DNA from: Panorpa germanica | Lineage: Eukaryota; Arthropoda; Insecta; Mecoptera; Panorpidae | Direction: 5' to 3' | Assembly (NCBI GenBank): GCA_963678705.1 | Contig: OY783209.1 | Span: 19,329,311-19,393,310, forward strand | DNA: 64,000 nt | Shown here: one piece after another, positions 1 to 11,326 of the stretch | How positions within the stretch are numbered: the stretch's first letter is position 1 | How the letters are laid out: each line of letters starts with the position of its first letter | Translations under genes and position numbers: made by a program | The notes under the pieces: model-generated | Seen by the model: only the letters and a program-made list of their open reading frames with translations | Database searches by the model: none | Told to the model about the DNA's origin: nothing

Positions 1-916
1 ACAATCTGCAAAAGCAGAACGTGAAGCATTAGAAGCAATAAGAAATACACCATTCCTAATGCAGTTACGTTATTCGTTTCAATCAAGTAATAATCTGTAC
101 TTAGTGCTTGACTACTTGGTCGGTGGTGATCTTTTCACTTATCGCCGTAAATTTAATAAAGAAGAAGTTAAATTTATTGTTGGCGAGGTGGTTTTAGCGC
201 AAAGACATTTGCATGGACTTGAAATAGCACATCGCGATATTAAACCTGAAAATTTGATGATTGACAACGAAGGACATGTTGTCTTGGTTGACTTTGGGAA
301 CGCTATACAGTTTTCAAAATTTGATAAAATTAAAAAAACAAAAGTATCCTACCTAATTGGTTCAGTGGAGTACATGGCCCCAGAAATAGTTCAACTTCAA
401 GAACATGGAACGGCTGTAGATTGGTGGGCTCTTGGCATCCTTACGCATGAGTTGTACACAACCTATACACCTTTTAATGCTAATTCCTAGGAAGAAATTA
501 AACAAAATATAATAACAAACAAGCCAAGTATTTACGGTAAATTACCAATTGTTGTTGCAAAATTTATAAGGCAGTTGCTGAACAAAAATCAGTACTTGAA
601 GTTGGGCTGCCTATTTGCTAAAGCAAAATTAGTGATTAGAAATGAATTTTTTAAAGGAATGGATTGGGTCGATCTTAAAAAAAAAGGGAGCCCATCTCCT
701 CTAAAACCAAAAATTCAAAATAAAGAAGATACATCATATTTTGAGACTGTGTTTACTGATGTTGCACCTAAGCATTCTGTTAGTGAATGTTTTGAATGGT
801 ACAATGAAAAGGATTTTGTGCCATTGAATAGCAACGAAGAAGGAAAAGAAAACATGAAAAACAATTGGGATAAATTCGATAAAGAAGTTTCAAATTTCTT
901 AACAAATAGAAAATAA
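1..916 (+). pseudogene. u0: MSK/JIL-1-like kinase, 5' cut by window edge, one internal stop
   Basis: The frame is open from base 2 through the HRDIKPEN catalytic loop, DFG, APE and DWW motifs, then meets TAG at 488-490 where intact units have GAA (residue 227 in u10 numbering). It continues in the same frame through the AGC C-terminal tail to TAA at 914-916. The catalytic loop reads LEIAHRD instead of LGIAHRD, a change shared with u3 and u4. Apart from the TAG no other break is visible, so the copy may have decayed recently or give a kinase shortened in the C-lobe. The start, Gly-rich loop and catalytic lysine lie outside the window. Confidence 0.9.
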
Positions 917-1218
917 GGAGAATAAATGTAAAAAAAAAAAAAAAATTTGATGTAATAGTGTTAAAATTAATTAATAAATAAACACCTATAATGCATGATT
1001 ATCAGTAAAATACGTGTATATGCAATAACTGTACGATATATTATTAAACAAAAATATTTTTGTATATTTAGTTTAAGATAGTTAAATATATTGTATTAAA
1101 CTTTAAACATTTTTTAAATATAAAATTTATTTTAACAATTATATGAGATTTTCATTTTATTTTGATTTAAAATTAATAAGTTAAAAAAATTAATTTACAA
1201 TTTAGCATTGTTGTTGCA

Positions 1219-1276
<58 letters not shown>

Positions 1277-1342
1277 GTATATAAGTATATATGTATATAT
1301 GTATATATGTATATATGTATATATGTATATATGTATATATTT

Positions 1343-1375
<33 letters not shown>

Positions 1376-2069
1376 AATTCCTTTAAGTTATTAAGTTATA
1401 CTGCTGTATGTAGCTTTTTTGTATGACGATGTTTTAATATTGACAAAATGTACAATAATGTACATAAATTAAAAAATAAACTAGCTAAACCTGAGCACGG
1501 TTCAGTTTGACATAAAATAAACAAGACTCCGCATAACCGAAAAGACACTAAAGTACAAAATATCTAGCCAATCGATAAGACTGATTTATTTTTAAAGAAT
1601 AAGAGAATTTTTTATATTGTATGTATTTTTGTACTTATAATTTTAATGTTATGTAATAATAAATTTTTCTACGAGAATATATAGTATGTCCCGTCGGGGT
1701 TGTATTTAACCTCTAAATTTGACATTTGAAGATAGTTAGTTGATATTTTATGTTTATACGTAGAGGGCTACACGTTCAAAGCAAAGTTCATTTAAACTAT
1801 AGCATTCGACAAGGAAGGTTGTTGTTTGCAATTATTTCAACATTTGGTCATCAGAAAACTCAATTGAATTTATTGTAATTATATATTAAAATTAGAAGAA
1901 GTATTTTAAGGTAAAAATATTGTTACTGAATTTCTTAAAAATTATGTATGTGTTTTATATTTTAATATTTAAAAATTAATAATAAAATTTTTGTTACAGA
2001 AATTTCCTTAAATTATAAGAGCAGAATTCTTTTGCTACTTTTTAATATACACCTAATAAAAATTTATTA
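917..2069. other. Spacer between u0 and u1 (template for all spacers)
   Basis: No coding sequence. After the stop comes an AATAAA overlapping a run of about 16 A, then a second AATAAA within TTAATAAATAAACACC, the likely poly(A) signal. The AT-rich 3' flank ends in TTGTTGCAGG at the microsatellite. The following 5' flank holds a conserved block starting AAATTCCTTTAAGTTATTAAG, the CCCGTCGGG palindrome near 1691-1699, and a GTAAAAAT...TTACAG pair that would make an 89-nt intron ending about 70 bases before the ATG. The same layout recurs in every unit. Confidence 0.8.
1221..1375. repeat. Microsatellite of u0, (TA)n and (ATATATGT)n
   Basis: Pure TA run, then an eight-base period ATATATGT repeated about six times, then TA again with one AAA interruption. 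It marks the 3' boundary of the unit. Confidence 0.95.
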
Positions 2070-3175
2070 ATGTCTACTACAAAACTTGGTTATGAAACAG
2101 GCTGTTCAAGATTACGCTTTACTAATTTAGAAACCAGAATTTTAAACTGTTAAAAACACTTGGAGAAGGAGGTTTTGGTACAATTTCACTAGCACGAAAA
2201 CAAGGTGGTATTAATAATGGACGGTTGTTTGCAATTAAAAAAATTAAAAGAAAACAATTACAATCTGCAAAATCAGAACGTGAAGCCTTAGAAGCAATAA
2301 GAAATAGACCATTCCTAATGCAGTTACGTTATTTGTTTCAATCAAGTAATAATCTGTACTTAGTGCTTGACTACTTGGTCGGTGGTGATCTTTTCACTTA
2401 TCGCCGTAAATTTAATAAAGAAGAAGTTAAATTTATTGTTGGCGAGGTGGTTTTAGCGCTAAGACATTTGCATGGACTTGGAATAGCACATCGCGATATT
2501 AAACCTGAAAATTTGATGATTGACAACGAAGGACATGTTGTCTCGGTTGACTTTGGGAACGCTATACAGTTTTCAAAATTTGATAAAATTAAAAAAACAA
2601 AAGTATCCTACCTAATTGGTTCAGTGAAGTACATGGCCCCAGAAATAGTACAACTTCAAGAACATGGAACGGCTGTAGATTGGTGGGCTCTTGGCATCCT
2701 TACTCATGAGTTGTACACAACCTATACACCTTTTAATGCTAATTCCGAAGAAAAAATTAAACAAAATATAACAACAAACAAGCCAAGTATTTACGGTAAA
2801 TTACCAATTGTTGTTGCAAAATTTATAAGGCAGTTTCTGAACAAAAATCAGTACTTGAGGTTGGGCTGCCGATTTGCTAATGCAAAATTAGTGATGAGAA
2901 ATGAATTTTTTAAGGGAATGGATTGGGTCGATCTTGAAAAAAAAGGGAGCCCATCTCCTCTAAAACCAAAAATTCAAAATAAAGAAAATACATCATATTT
3001 TGAGACTGTGTTTACTGGTGTTGCACCTAAGCATTCTGTTAGTGAATGTTTTGAATGGTACAATGAAAAGGATTTTGTGCCATTGAATAGCAACGAAGAA
3101 GGAAAAGAAAACATAAAAAACAATTGGGCTAAATTCGATAAAGAAGTTTCAAATTTCTTAACAAATAGAAATTAA
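2070..3175 (+). pseudogene. u1: kinase with broken 5' end; open for 316 codons from 2225
   Basis: The original ATG at 2070 is followed by loss of CT (ATGTCTACTAC instead of ATGTCTCTACTAC) and a later one-base insertion with stops, so the ATG frame fails. From ATG 2225 the frame is open to TAA 3173-3175 and carries the catalytic lysine, HRDIKPEN, DFG, APE, DWW and AGC tail, but translation from there omits the Gly-rich loop upstream. Diagnostic changes shared with u5: the same 5' lesions, SVKYMA for SVEYMA, and ITTNK for IITNK. Either a pseudogene or a product lacking the ATP-loop strand. Confidence 0.85.
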
Positions 3176-3479
3176 GGAGAATAAAAGTAAAAAAAAAAAA
3201 AAAATTTGATGTAATAGTGTTAAAAGTAATTAATAAATAAACACCTATAATGCATGATTATCAGTAAAATACGTGTATATGCAATAACTGTACGATATAT
3301 TATTAAACAAAAATATTTTTGTACATTTAGTTTAAGATAGTTAAATATATTGTAATAAACTTTAAAAATTTTTTAAATATAAAATTAATTTTAACAATTA
3401 TATGAGATTTTCATTTTATTTTGATTTAAAATTAATAAGTTAAAAAAATTAATTTACAATTTAGCATTGTTGTTGCAGG

Positions 3480-3584
3480 ATATATATATATACATATATA
3501 TATATTTATATATATGTATATAAGTATATATGTATATATGTATATATGTATATATGTATATATTTATATATATATATATATATA
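3480..3584. repeat. Microsatellite of u1, left part
   Basis: TA/(ATATATGT)n array cut by the Helitron that starts at 3585. The right-hand remainder resumes at 9049-9080. Confidence 0.95.
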
Positions 3585-3825
3585 CTAGCGGACCCGACAG
3601 ACGTTGTCCTGTACACACGTCTTTAATTTCATACTTTTTTTAATGAGCTGAAACAATCTGGACCGCTTTGATGAAAATTATTATTGAAAAGTTATTACTT
3701 TGTTAAATAAATAACAGCATCGTAAATGAAAACTTTAACTCATTTTAATGAAATGTGAAAAAGCTTGCACTCAAAACATTTTATAACATATATATTTATT
3801 TATTTTTAATTTACAAAAACTTAAT

Positions 3826-5447
3826 TTAGCGTAATGCCATTGGATGTACAATATTTTTAGTTAGTCCATGAGGAGTATAAACAAACAAACTCGATGGTTT
3901 TTCAACTCTGGAACACGCAACGTACAATTGGCCGTGAGAAAAACACGGATTTTCTAAATCTAAGCAACAAAATGTCATCGTTTGACCTTGTGACTTATTA
4001 ATAGTCATAGCATATGCCAAACGGATCGGAAATTGTAAGCGTTTAAATGGTATAGGTGAATCTGAAGGAATCATTGGGATCCGCGGTAAAAGTACAATTT
4101 CACCTTGGAATTTTCCAGATAAAATATTCGCTTCAATAATGTTGCCCATGATTTTTTTATAACTAATCGCGTGCCATTACACAATCTCGGGGCATTTAAA
4201 TTACGAAGCAAAATTATAGGTGAGCCAATCTTCAGTCGCAAATTATGTGGTGGCATTCCAGGTAAATCTAAAGAATTCAAAAATTCTACTGGATAGTTGA
4301 CCACTTCGTCAGGATCAACAACGGTGTCAATTGATTTAAATGTAATTTCATTACCAGGCAATGACTGTTGTATTTTAAAATTGATGGCGTCTACATCTAA
4401 ATTTTTTGCAGCTAAAATAGCTCGCTCTCGTAGCCATTCATGATTAGTATAGTTATATCTTAAATCTGGAAAGATACTATTTATTAATTCATCTTTGGTA
4501 TCCACCATGTTGCAAAAGTTCTCTGGAAATTTAATAAATTGGGTATCTTCATACAGTTGAATTTTACCGTTGCCAATGTCTAACAATTGTTCAGAGAATC
4601 CTGACGCTAATGGATCATTTTGTAGTTGAACGCGCATATTGATAGTAAAGCTCAATTTACTGACACTCCGCCATAGATAAGATTCCTTCAAACATGCGTT
4701 TACTTCGTCTGCATATGTCGCACGTGGAATTACTGGCAATGTTTGCCTGAAATCACCAGACAGTAGCAGTAGAGCACCACCGAAAAGCCTAGTATTATCT
4801 TTGATATCCTTCAGGGACCTGTCGAGAGCTTCAAGCGAATGCTTGTGGGCCATTGTACATTCATCCCAAATAATAATTTTGCATTTTCTCAAAACTTCAG
4901 CCATGCCGGAATGCTTCTTTATGTTACACATTGCTTCGGGATTTGTATGAACATTCAAAGGTAACTTAAGTGCTGAATGCGCAGGCCGTCCACCATCAAG
5001 TAACGTCGCTGCAATGCCTGATGAAGCAATGGCCAATGCAATATGATTTTGTGATCAAATGCGCGCAAGTATCAGTGAGATGAGAAAGGTTTTACCAGTG
5101 CCACCTGGTGCATCAAAAAAAAAGAATCCACCTTGTTGTGCTGCAATTGATACGTTAATTTGATCATATACATTTCGTTGTTCAGCTGTAAGCAATTGTT
5201 CATTATTAGCAACAAAAGTAGCCAACGAAGTCTTATCAAACTGGTGTTCACGTTGAACATCACTGTTGATGATATCTACTGCTGGGCGGTTCGGCGCCGG
5301 CATGCCAAAATGGATGAGTGGCATGTTTGAAATAAGAATACAAATATCCTCAATCATAATTAAAGCCGAATTGTATATTTCTGCGGAGAATTGAATATCA
5401 GGATTTTGATTAGTAATTCTAATCCGATGCAAAATATCTTCACTCAT
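3826..5447 (-). pseudogene. Helitron-1 PIF1-type DNA helicase domain
   Basis: This is the C-terminal helicase half of the RepHel protein, which would unwind DNA during rolling-circle transposition. Walker A GGTGKT is near 5095, Walker B as IIWDEC near 4865, then LLSGDFRQTLPV, NMRVQLQND, the late motif MTINKSQGQ and YVACSRV. Breaks: TGA at 5055-5057 in the same frame as the segment starting at 5036, and a frameshift at the T-run 4151-4157 that moves the last segment (4149-3826) to another frame. A TAG just upstream at 5574-5576, where the family usually has tryptophan, separates it from the Rep part; the frame is otherwise continuous across 5573-5448. Confidence 0.9.
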
Positions 5448-5573
5448 TGAGTCTTTATATTTGTTCCAGAGAGCAGATGCTTCAGACGGAAAACACGTTG
5501 TTAATATTATTGAAAATAATTGACGAATTTGTTGTGGAGAAGAGCTTAGTGCTGCATCTGCAAGTGTGAGATC

Positions 5574-7154
5574 CTAATGGTTATCATCCTCCAATAAATG
5601 TAACTCACGACACGCATCGAAGAAAGTGTCGTATAAAATACCATTGACTTTTCGTAAATATTGGAAGGATGTCGGTCCAAGAACATTAACAAATAACAAA
5701 CGCAAAAAAAAACATTCGCGTTGCTTAGGATGAACTGTATATAGTCGACCTAAAGTATTTGTCATAAATATGTCGGTGAATCCTGGGACTGGAATCCCTC
5801 GATTTCGTGGTTCCCAATTTTTCGATTGCTTATTCCATGTAAAAAATTTAGGAACATCAGTATACATTAATGTTTTTGCGAATTGACCAACAACATCTTG
5901 TCGATTACAAAGATTGAAAAATTCAGTAAGAGTTGTTTTTGGAGCCGTTAATGCTTGTTGTAGTGCAGTCTGTTCTGTAAAATAAACACGCTGTCCGTTT
6001 TCAAGATGCACAGCCAAATGTATAACTGCAGGATCCCTTTCATGTATAGGAAACGTAAAAATGCGCCAGACAGCTTCATTGCTACTTATGTATCGACCCA
6101 TTTGATAACGTGTTATTTCGTTATTGTCATTTACATTTTGAACAGCAAATATAGCTTTATCACTGCCCTTGTGAACGTACTTACAAATGTATTTGATAGA
6201 TTTCACCGAACTGCACAGTTCAACGTTTATGTGCGCTTTATAGGTTTTGCATAGTAATGGCGAATATGGAACCACCCACCGATTATCAATATCTACTCTT
6301 ACACCGTTTGACAGTCGCAATTCATACGATTGACCGCCATTATCTACGTCTCTGCGCCGGTAAGATGGATAACCGTCAATATTGGTGATAGTATCAGTTT
6401 GACATGGTTTTGGAAAACGTTTCATACATTTTCCATGATTCATGCATGGTGACATCATGTTTAGAGTACCGCATGGACCATGAATCATATTAGTAGTAAC
6501 AATGTTAAACAGTTCTTGATCAACATTCGGATCTGGAATTTCCGCTGAAATAATTTTGTCAATTTCTTCTGGGCGTACTTTAACCACCAACCAAATCAAA
6601 ATATGCGCATGAGGTAAACCTCGTTTTTGCCACTCAACAGAGTAAAGCCAACAACGTATTTCACCAAAAACCGAGTAATGTGTGATCAAATTCATCAAAG
6701 ATTTTAATTTTTGTTTAAAGACACGCGCAGTGATATCGTGGCGATGCATCGATGTTTGACCTGACAACAGCAAGTTTTTTATTTCATCCCAATTTGGATT
6801 ACATGTAAATGTGATAAAAAGATCTTGTCGACCGTATGCACGTACGTATGTCATAGCGTCTTGAATATATTCTTGCATATGACGCGGACTACCAATATAT
6901 GATGATGGGAGAATATATGTGGTACCGATGTTGTTAATGACGTTTGTTGCATCTACATTACCGATTACTGCATCACGCAAATGAATATACTCTTCAGCTC
7001 GAAGTTTTGCTTGATTGAATTTTATATACCTTAATCTTTCACTTTCAATTTTTACATAAATATCGACGATGTACTGATGAAATAGCTGTCTACAGCGGAG
7101 AATATTATTATCTTCATTAGCACGAATCATTAACCGATATGCGTAGAAATTCAT
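5574..7154 (-). pseudogene. Helitron-1 Rep (HUH endonuclease) domain
   Basis: Open for 526 codons. Rolling-circle Rep signatures are visible: FITFTCNPNW (about residues 113-122), the HUH metal-binding motif PHAHIL (histidines 182 and 184), and the two-tyrosine motif YICKY (Y322 and Y326), which would nick DNA and carry the covalent 5' link. The sequence starts as an exon: a 79-nt intron (7262-7184) precedes it. It ends at TAG 5574-5576, inside the Rep-helicase linker. The catalytic motifs look undamaged. Confidence 0.9.
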
Positions 7155-7183
7155 GGCACTAACTTTCTTGGTCAGTTCTTCAC

Positions 7184-7262
7184 CTGTAAATAAATATAAT
7201 TATGAGATAAACAAAAATTATTTATTCAAAAAAAAAATTGTAAGATAATCTATAAGTTGTAC
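7184..7262 (-). other. 79-nt intron inside Helitron-1
   Basis: Minus strand: donor ACAG|GTACAA and acceptor TTTATTTACAG|GTGAAG. Splicing keeps the Rep frame and joins a PTTG-like segment to the exon leading to MNFYAYRL. The intron is T-rich before the acceptor. Boundaries come from frame continuity only, with no transcript data. Confidence 0.7.
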
Positions 7263-7407
7263 CTGTAGTTGGATTCCGTTGTTTAATATTTAAATGATAT
7301 CCGTCTTCTCCTTCCCAAAATATTAACGGATACTGCAAAGCATCGTAAGAACGATGATTGTCTTGAATTATTTGCATCGTATTATCTCTGCGTTGTATGC
7401 GAATGTC

Positions 7408-8049
7408 TCAACGTTCACATGGGTCACCAGCCATAACAACTGCCACTTCATTAATGGTTGGAACATTATATGTGCCTGCGTGCTCTCCATAGGGTACTTT
7501 GTCTGCTTTAATAACAATGACATAGTTATCGTTTTGCAGTCTGTTAGAAAGAGTCTTGAACAATTGTACTAATTGGTTATGGTTTTGCAAAAACCTTTCC
7601 AAAATGTCCACAATTTCTCGTTCCTCCATCTGTTCTATATGGTTGTAAACGCAGCGTGTATGTGATTGTTGCTCTTCATTCCCCATAAAATAAATTTGTA
7701 AAAATTTTGGATCGGCATCAGGCATTGGAAGTAACGAACCAATTTGGTGATATACTTGGCCTTGAATTTTGAATGTGGATTCAAAATTACGGCCATCTTC
7801 ATTATGAATAATTTTTGTTGCTGCAAATGATGTCATTTGGAAGCATGAATTTAATTTACGAATTTTCCGTAAAAATAATTTCGATTGAGATGTGATTCCA
7901 GCTAAAAGCGTTTTTAAAGGTTCTGGTGGTGGTTTTAGCGGTGGCAGTGATATTTTTCCAGATGCGCAACATAAACCAGCTGATTCACCTTTGTACTTGA
8001 AAGCATGACAATGTTGACACTCTTTGTCCATACTACCAATCGTGATCAA
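7408..8049 (-). pseudogene. Helitron-1 Helitron_like_N region
   Basis: 213 codons starting at an internal Met; this is the region N-terminal to Rep in insect Helitrons. It carries a Cys/His cluster MDKECQHCHAFKY near its start and the segment QIGSLLPMPDADPKFLQIYF typical of the family. It ends at TGA 7408-7410, after which the same frame stays open to the intron donor at 7262, so this is a nonsense change and not a natural end. Confidence 0.85.
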
Positions 8050-8078
8050 TGCATGTGATAAATAATCTATTTCAGGAT

Positions 8079-8405
8079 TTACAGCGAGTACAGGATTTCA
8101 AACGCGAGACGATTAAGTGATGCTCGTGCCAATGCTCGATTATCTTGTACTCGCTGTTGGTTACGTTCTCTATGTGCGTTGGTCGCTCGTTGACGTGCCT
8201 CTCGTTGTCTTAATGTATTAGCACGAAGACGTTGAGCACGTTGCTCTAAATTTTCATTTGCACGTGTACATGCAGCTCGATCTCTTAAATTTACATTATC
8301 CATAGAATGTTCTTCTACTGTTCTATTCAATCGATGATCATGAACTAATTGCGCGTGCTGAGTACGTCGACCAATATTTCTTGCTCTTCCACGAAGACGT
8401 GGCAT
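8079..8405 (-). pseudogene. Helitron-1 N-terminal Arg-rich segment
   Basis: 108 codons from the first Met of the element. The peptide is very rich in Arg, Ala, Asn and Gln (many RQR and RAN pairs) and probably charged and helical. A frameshift near 8090 separates it from the next segment, whose frame can be followed upstream of 8049 to about that point. Its role in Helitrons is not established. Confidence 0.7.
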
Positions 8406-9048
8406 TTTTCTACAAAAATAAAATATTGCAAAATAATATACAATTAATATGAGTTACTTATTGATAATGAATTATTAATTAATTAACTCAAAAGATTTAT
8501 TATGACAAATTTTAGATAAAGAACATGTAATTGCATTTTGTGAGTTTTTTTATTTAATATCTCCAAAAATGAAATAATTGTTAATAAAAATAATTAAAAA
8601 AATTCAATCCTCTAACTACACAAATAAACTTGAAGGTTATGTTGGTTGTTTAAAAAAACATCTGAATTCACAAAAATATTTATACACACTTCAAAACTCT
8701 TTAAAAAAAATTACATTTAATATTTTAATCAGCACATGAATTAAATAACAAAATTTTTTTCAAATTAATCGTAGCACCATCTGTCGGGACAAACTAAAAT
8801 TGAAATAGAATAATATTGAATGCGATGATAGCGCCGTCCGCCGGATCTAATGTAAAACATTCCAAAATCAACAACTCCTTATAAATAAGAAAATAATTGA
8901 AAAAACATTTTCCAGTAGACCAAACTGTAAATCTAAACCATTCTCGAATCTCCACGAACACACACAAAAAATTTCATCAAAATTGGTTTAGTCGTTTAGG
9001 AGGAGATCAGTCACATACACACGCACACAAGAAATATATATATTAAGA

Positions 9049-9080
9049 TATATATATATATATATATATATAAATATATA
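9049..9080. repeat. Microsatellite of u1, right remainder
   Basis: TA run continuing from 3584 on the other side of Helitron-1. Confidence 0.9.
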
Positions 9081-9319
9081 AATTCCTTTAAGTTATTAAG
9101 TTATACTGCTGTATGTAGCTTTTTTGTATGACGATGTTTTAATATTGACAAAATGTACAATAATGTACATAAATTAAAAAATAAACTAGCTAAACCTGAG
9201 CACGGTTCAGTTTGACATAAAATAAACAAGACTCCGCATAACCGAAAAGACACTAAAGTACAAAATATCTAGCCAATCGATAAGACTGATTTATTTTTAA
9301 GGAATAAGAGAATTTTTTA

Positions 9320-10871
9320 TATACTATATAAAAATAAGTCGGGTTTTCCTTCCTGACGTTATAACTCCAGAACGCACGAACCGATTTCCACGGTTTTGCA
9401 TTCGTTGGAAAGGTCTCGGGCTCCGTGAGATTTATAGCAAAGAAAATTCAGGAAAAATTTTAACAGAAAAGCGGGAAAATCTTTTTGCACAAACAGCGCC
9501 ATCTCTGATACATAGCATAGATACAAACCAATATTTTAAGTAGATGGCGCCGGTGCGTGATACATTGAATACCAACACAAGTGCTGCTATATATAATATG
9601 AAATTAAAATTATTAATAACTAGGTCGCATGTATACATCATCCTAGAAATGAATAATGTTTTTATTTGCGACTGCTGTTGGTAAATGTACGTGGACCAAA
9701 ATCATTTGCGCATTTGAAAACTGTGAATGGCCACCAATGCCAAACATATCGAGGAGTAGCTGTCAAACAATGTATCACGCACCGGCGTGTTTATTGCTAA
9801 CCACTAATATGAGAGTTCAACTTCAAAATGATCAAAGTGCTGCTCAATTTTCCAAACAATTGTTTGCTGTTGGAAATGGAAAAGTCCCAGTTGATGCGAC
9901 ATCTGGATTAATTACTCTTACTAACGACTTTTGCCGATTTGTAGACTCTCAATTAGCTCTTATTGAAAATGTTTTCCCAAACATTAGTAAGAATTATCAG
10001 AATTATGCTTGGTTAAGTCAACGAGCAATTCTTGCCGCAAAGAATAATGATGACACGCACTGAATTTCACCATTCAATCAAAAATTGCTGGCGATTTGGT
10101 GACATACAAATCCGTTGATTCCATAACAAATCCCGATGATGTAGTAAATTATCCAAAGGAGTTTTTGAACTCTCTGGAGTTACCAGGATTTCCACCACAT
10201 AACTTGCAACTCAAAGTTGGTACAGTTATTATGATATTGCGTAATTTGAATCCACCGCGACTTTGCAACGGTACTCGACTTTCGATAAAAAGACTATTGC
10301 CGAATTTGATTGAGGCAACCATTATTAACGGAAAGTACGCAGGTGAAAATGTATGTATTCCTCGAATACCAATGATTCCAACTGATCTTCCGTTTGACTT
10401 CAAACGATTGCAATTTCCAGTTCGCCTTGCGTTCGCAATGACAATTAACAAGTCGCAAGGCCAATCGCTTAGTGTTTGCGGGATAAATTTAGAAAATCAT
10501 TGTTTTTCACATGGGCAGTTATACGTTGCGTGTTCACGAGTTGGGAAACCATCCGCTTTGTTTGTGTTAACGTCAGACCAAAAAACAAAAAATGTGGTTT
10601 ACCAAAGAGCACTTCAATGAAACGGATAATTTGCGGACAAGTATAACGCTTCGATTCAGTATTTACTTTGGATTCACTTTCATTTACTTAGAGAAGTTCA
10701 ACTAAATAACACTAATCGAAATGAATTCATTACTGTTGTGAAATGAAATAAAATTTTTCCTCTTCAAATATAAAACAAAAAAAAAATTTTCTTCATCTTT
10801 TAATCACCAAACGAAATGTTACATAAAACGAAGCCATCTGATGGCGAAACGGAGTTCGCCGGGTTTGCTAG
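9320..10871 (+). mobile_element. Helitron-2 copy 1 (1,552 bp), upstream of u2
   Basis: The 3' end is GGCGAA-ACGGAG-TTCGCC, a perfect six-pair hairpin, then GGGTTTG and CTAG, followed by T. The 5' end reads TATAC where the other two copies read TCTAC, so the terminal TC has mutated here. Other units show the empty site TTTTTTA|TATTGTATG, confirming insertion between A and T. The body begins AGTCGGGTTTTCCTTCCTGACG and holds only a helicase fragment, so it is non-autonomous. It sits in the 5' flank of u2, about 455 bp before its ATG. Confidence 0.93.
9793..10620 (+). pseudogene. PIF1-type helicase C-terminal fragment in Helitron-2 copy 1
   Basis: Homology to Helitron helicase starts around NMRVQLQND and runs to MTINKSQGQ and YVACSRV. 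Walker A, Walker B and the whole Rep domain are missing. A one-base shift near 10060, before NPDDVVNYP, splits it into two frames; the same shift is in copies 2 and 3, so it predates their duplication. It is too incomplete to act as a helicase. Confidence 0.85.
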
Positions 10872-11326
10872 TATTGTATGTATTTTTGTACTTATAATTT
10901 TAATGTTATGTAATAATAAATTTTTCTACGAGAATATATAGTATGTCCCGTCGGGGTTGTATTTAACCTCTAAATTTGACATTTGAAGATAGTTAGTTGA
11001 TATTTTATGTTTATACGTAGAGGGCTACACGTTCAAAGCAAAGTTCATTTACACTATAGCATTCGACAAGGAAGGTTGTTGTTTGCAATTATTTCAACAT
11101 TTGGTCATCAGAAAACTCAATTGGATTTATTGTAATTATATATTAATATTAGAAGAAGTATTTTAAGGTAAAAATATTGTTACTGAATTTCTTAAAAATT
11201 ATGTATGTGTTTTATATTTTAATATTTAAAAATTAATAATAAAATTTTTGTTTCAGAAATTTACTTAAACTATAAGAGCAGAGTTCTTTTGCTACTTTTT
11301 AATATACACTTAATAAAAATTTATTA

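Larger units (their letters stand above)
3585..9048 (-). mobile_element. Helitron-1: near-complete autonomous Helitron, decayed coding region
   Basis: On the minus strand the element begins with TC (TCTTAATATATATATTTC, at 9048) and ends with CTAG (3588-3585), preceded by an imperfect short hairpin (GGAC...GTCC). It lies between A and T, the Helitron target rule, inside the TA microsatellite of u1. At 5,464 bp it holds, in order, an N-terminal region, the HUH Rep endonuclease and a PIF1-type helicase, all minus strand. Four in-frame stops and two frameshifts break the reading frame, so this copy is probably dead although its ends are intact. Bases 8406-9048 are the 5' leader with no gene; it contains two GC-richer blocks near 8775 and 8825. 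Confidence 0.93.

Noticed and set aside
1208-1426. Open frames of repeated Ile-Tyr running through the microsatellites (also at 12732, 23823, 35956, 38237, 40550)
   Set aside because: They are translations of TA/(ATATATGT)n repeats, not genes; composition and length track the repeat.
6006-6254. Plus-strand frames inside Helitron-1 (also 7354-7572)
   Set aside because: Shadows of Rep and N-region frames; no start context or domain.
9432-9641. Minus-strand frame MMYTCDLV... (also 13238-13447 and 24407-24616)
   Set aside because: It lies in the Helitron-2 5' region in all three copies because they are duplicates; no family resemblance.
10149-10451. Minus-strand 100-codon frame opposite the helicase fragment (also 13955, 25124)
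   Set aside because: Shadow of the helicase frame on the other strand.
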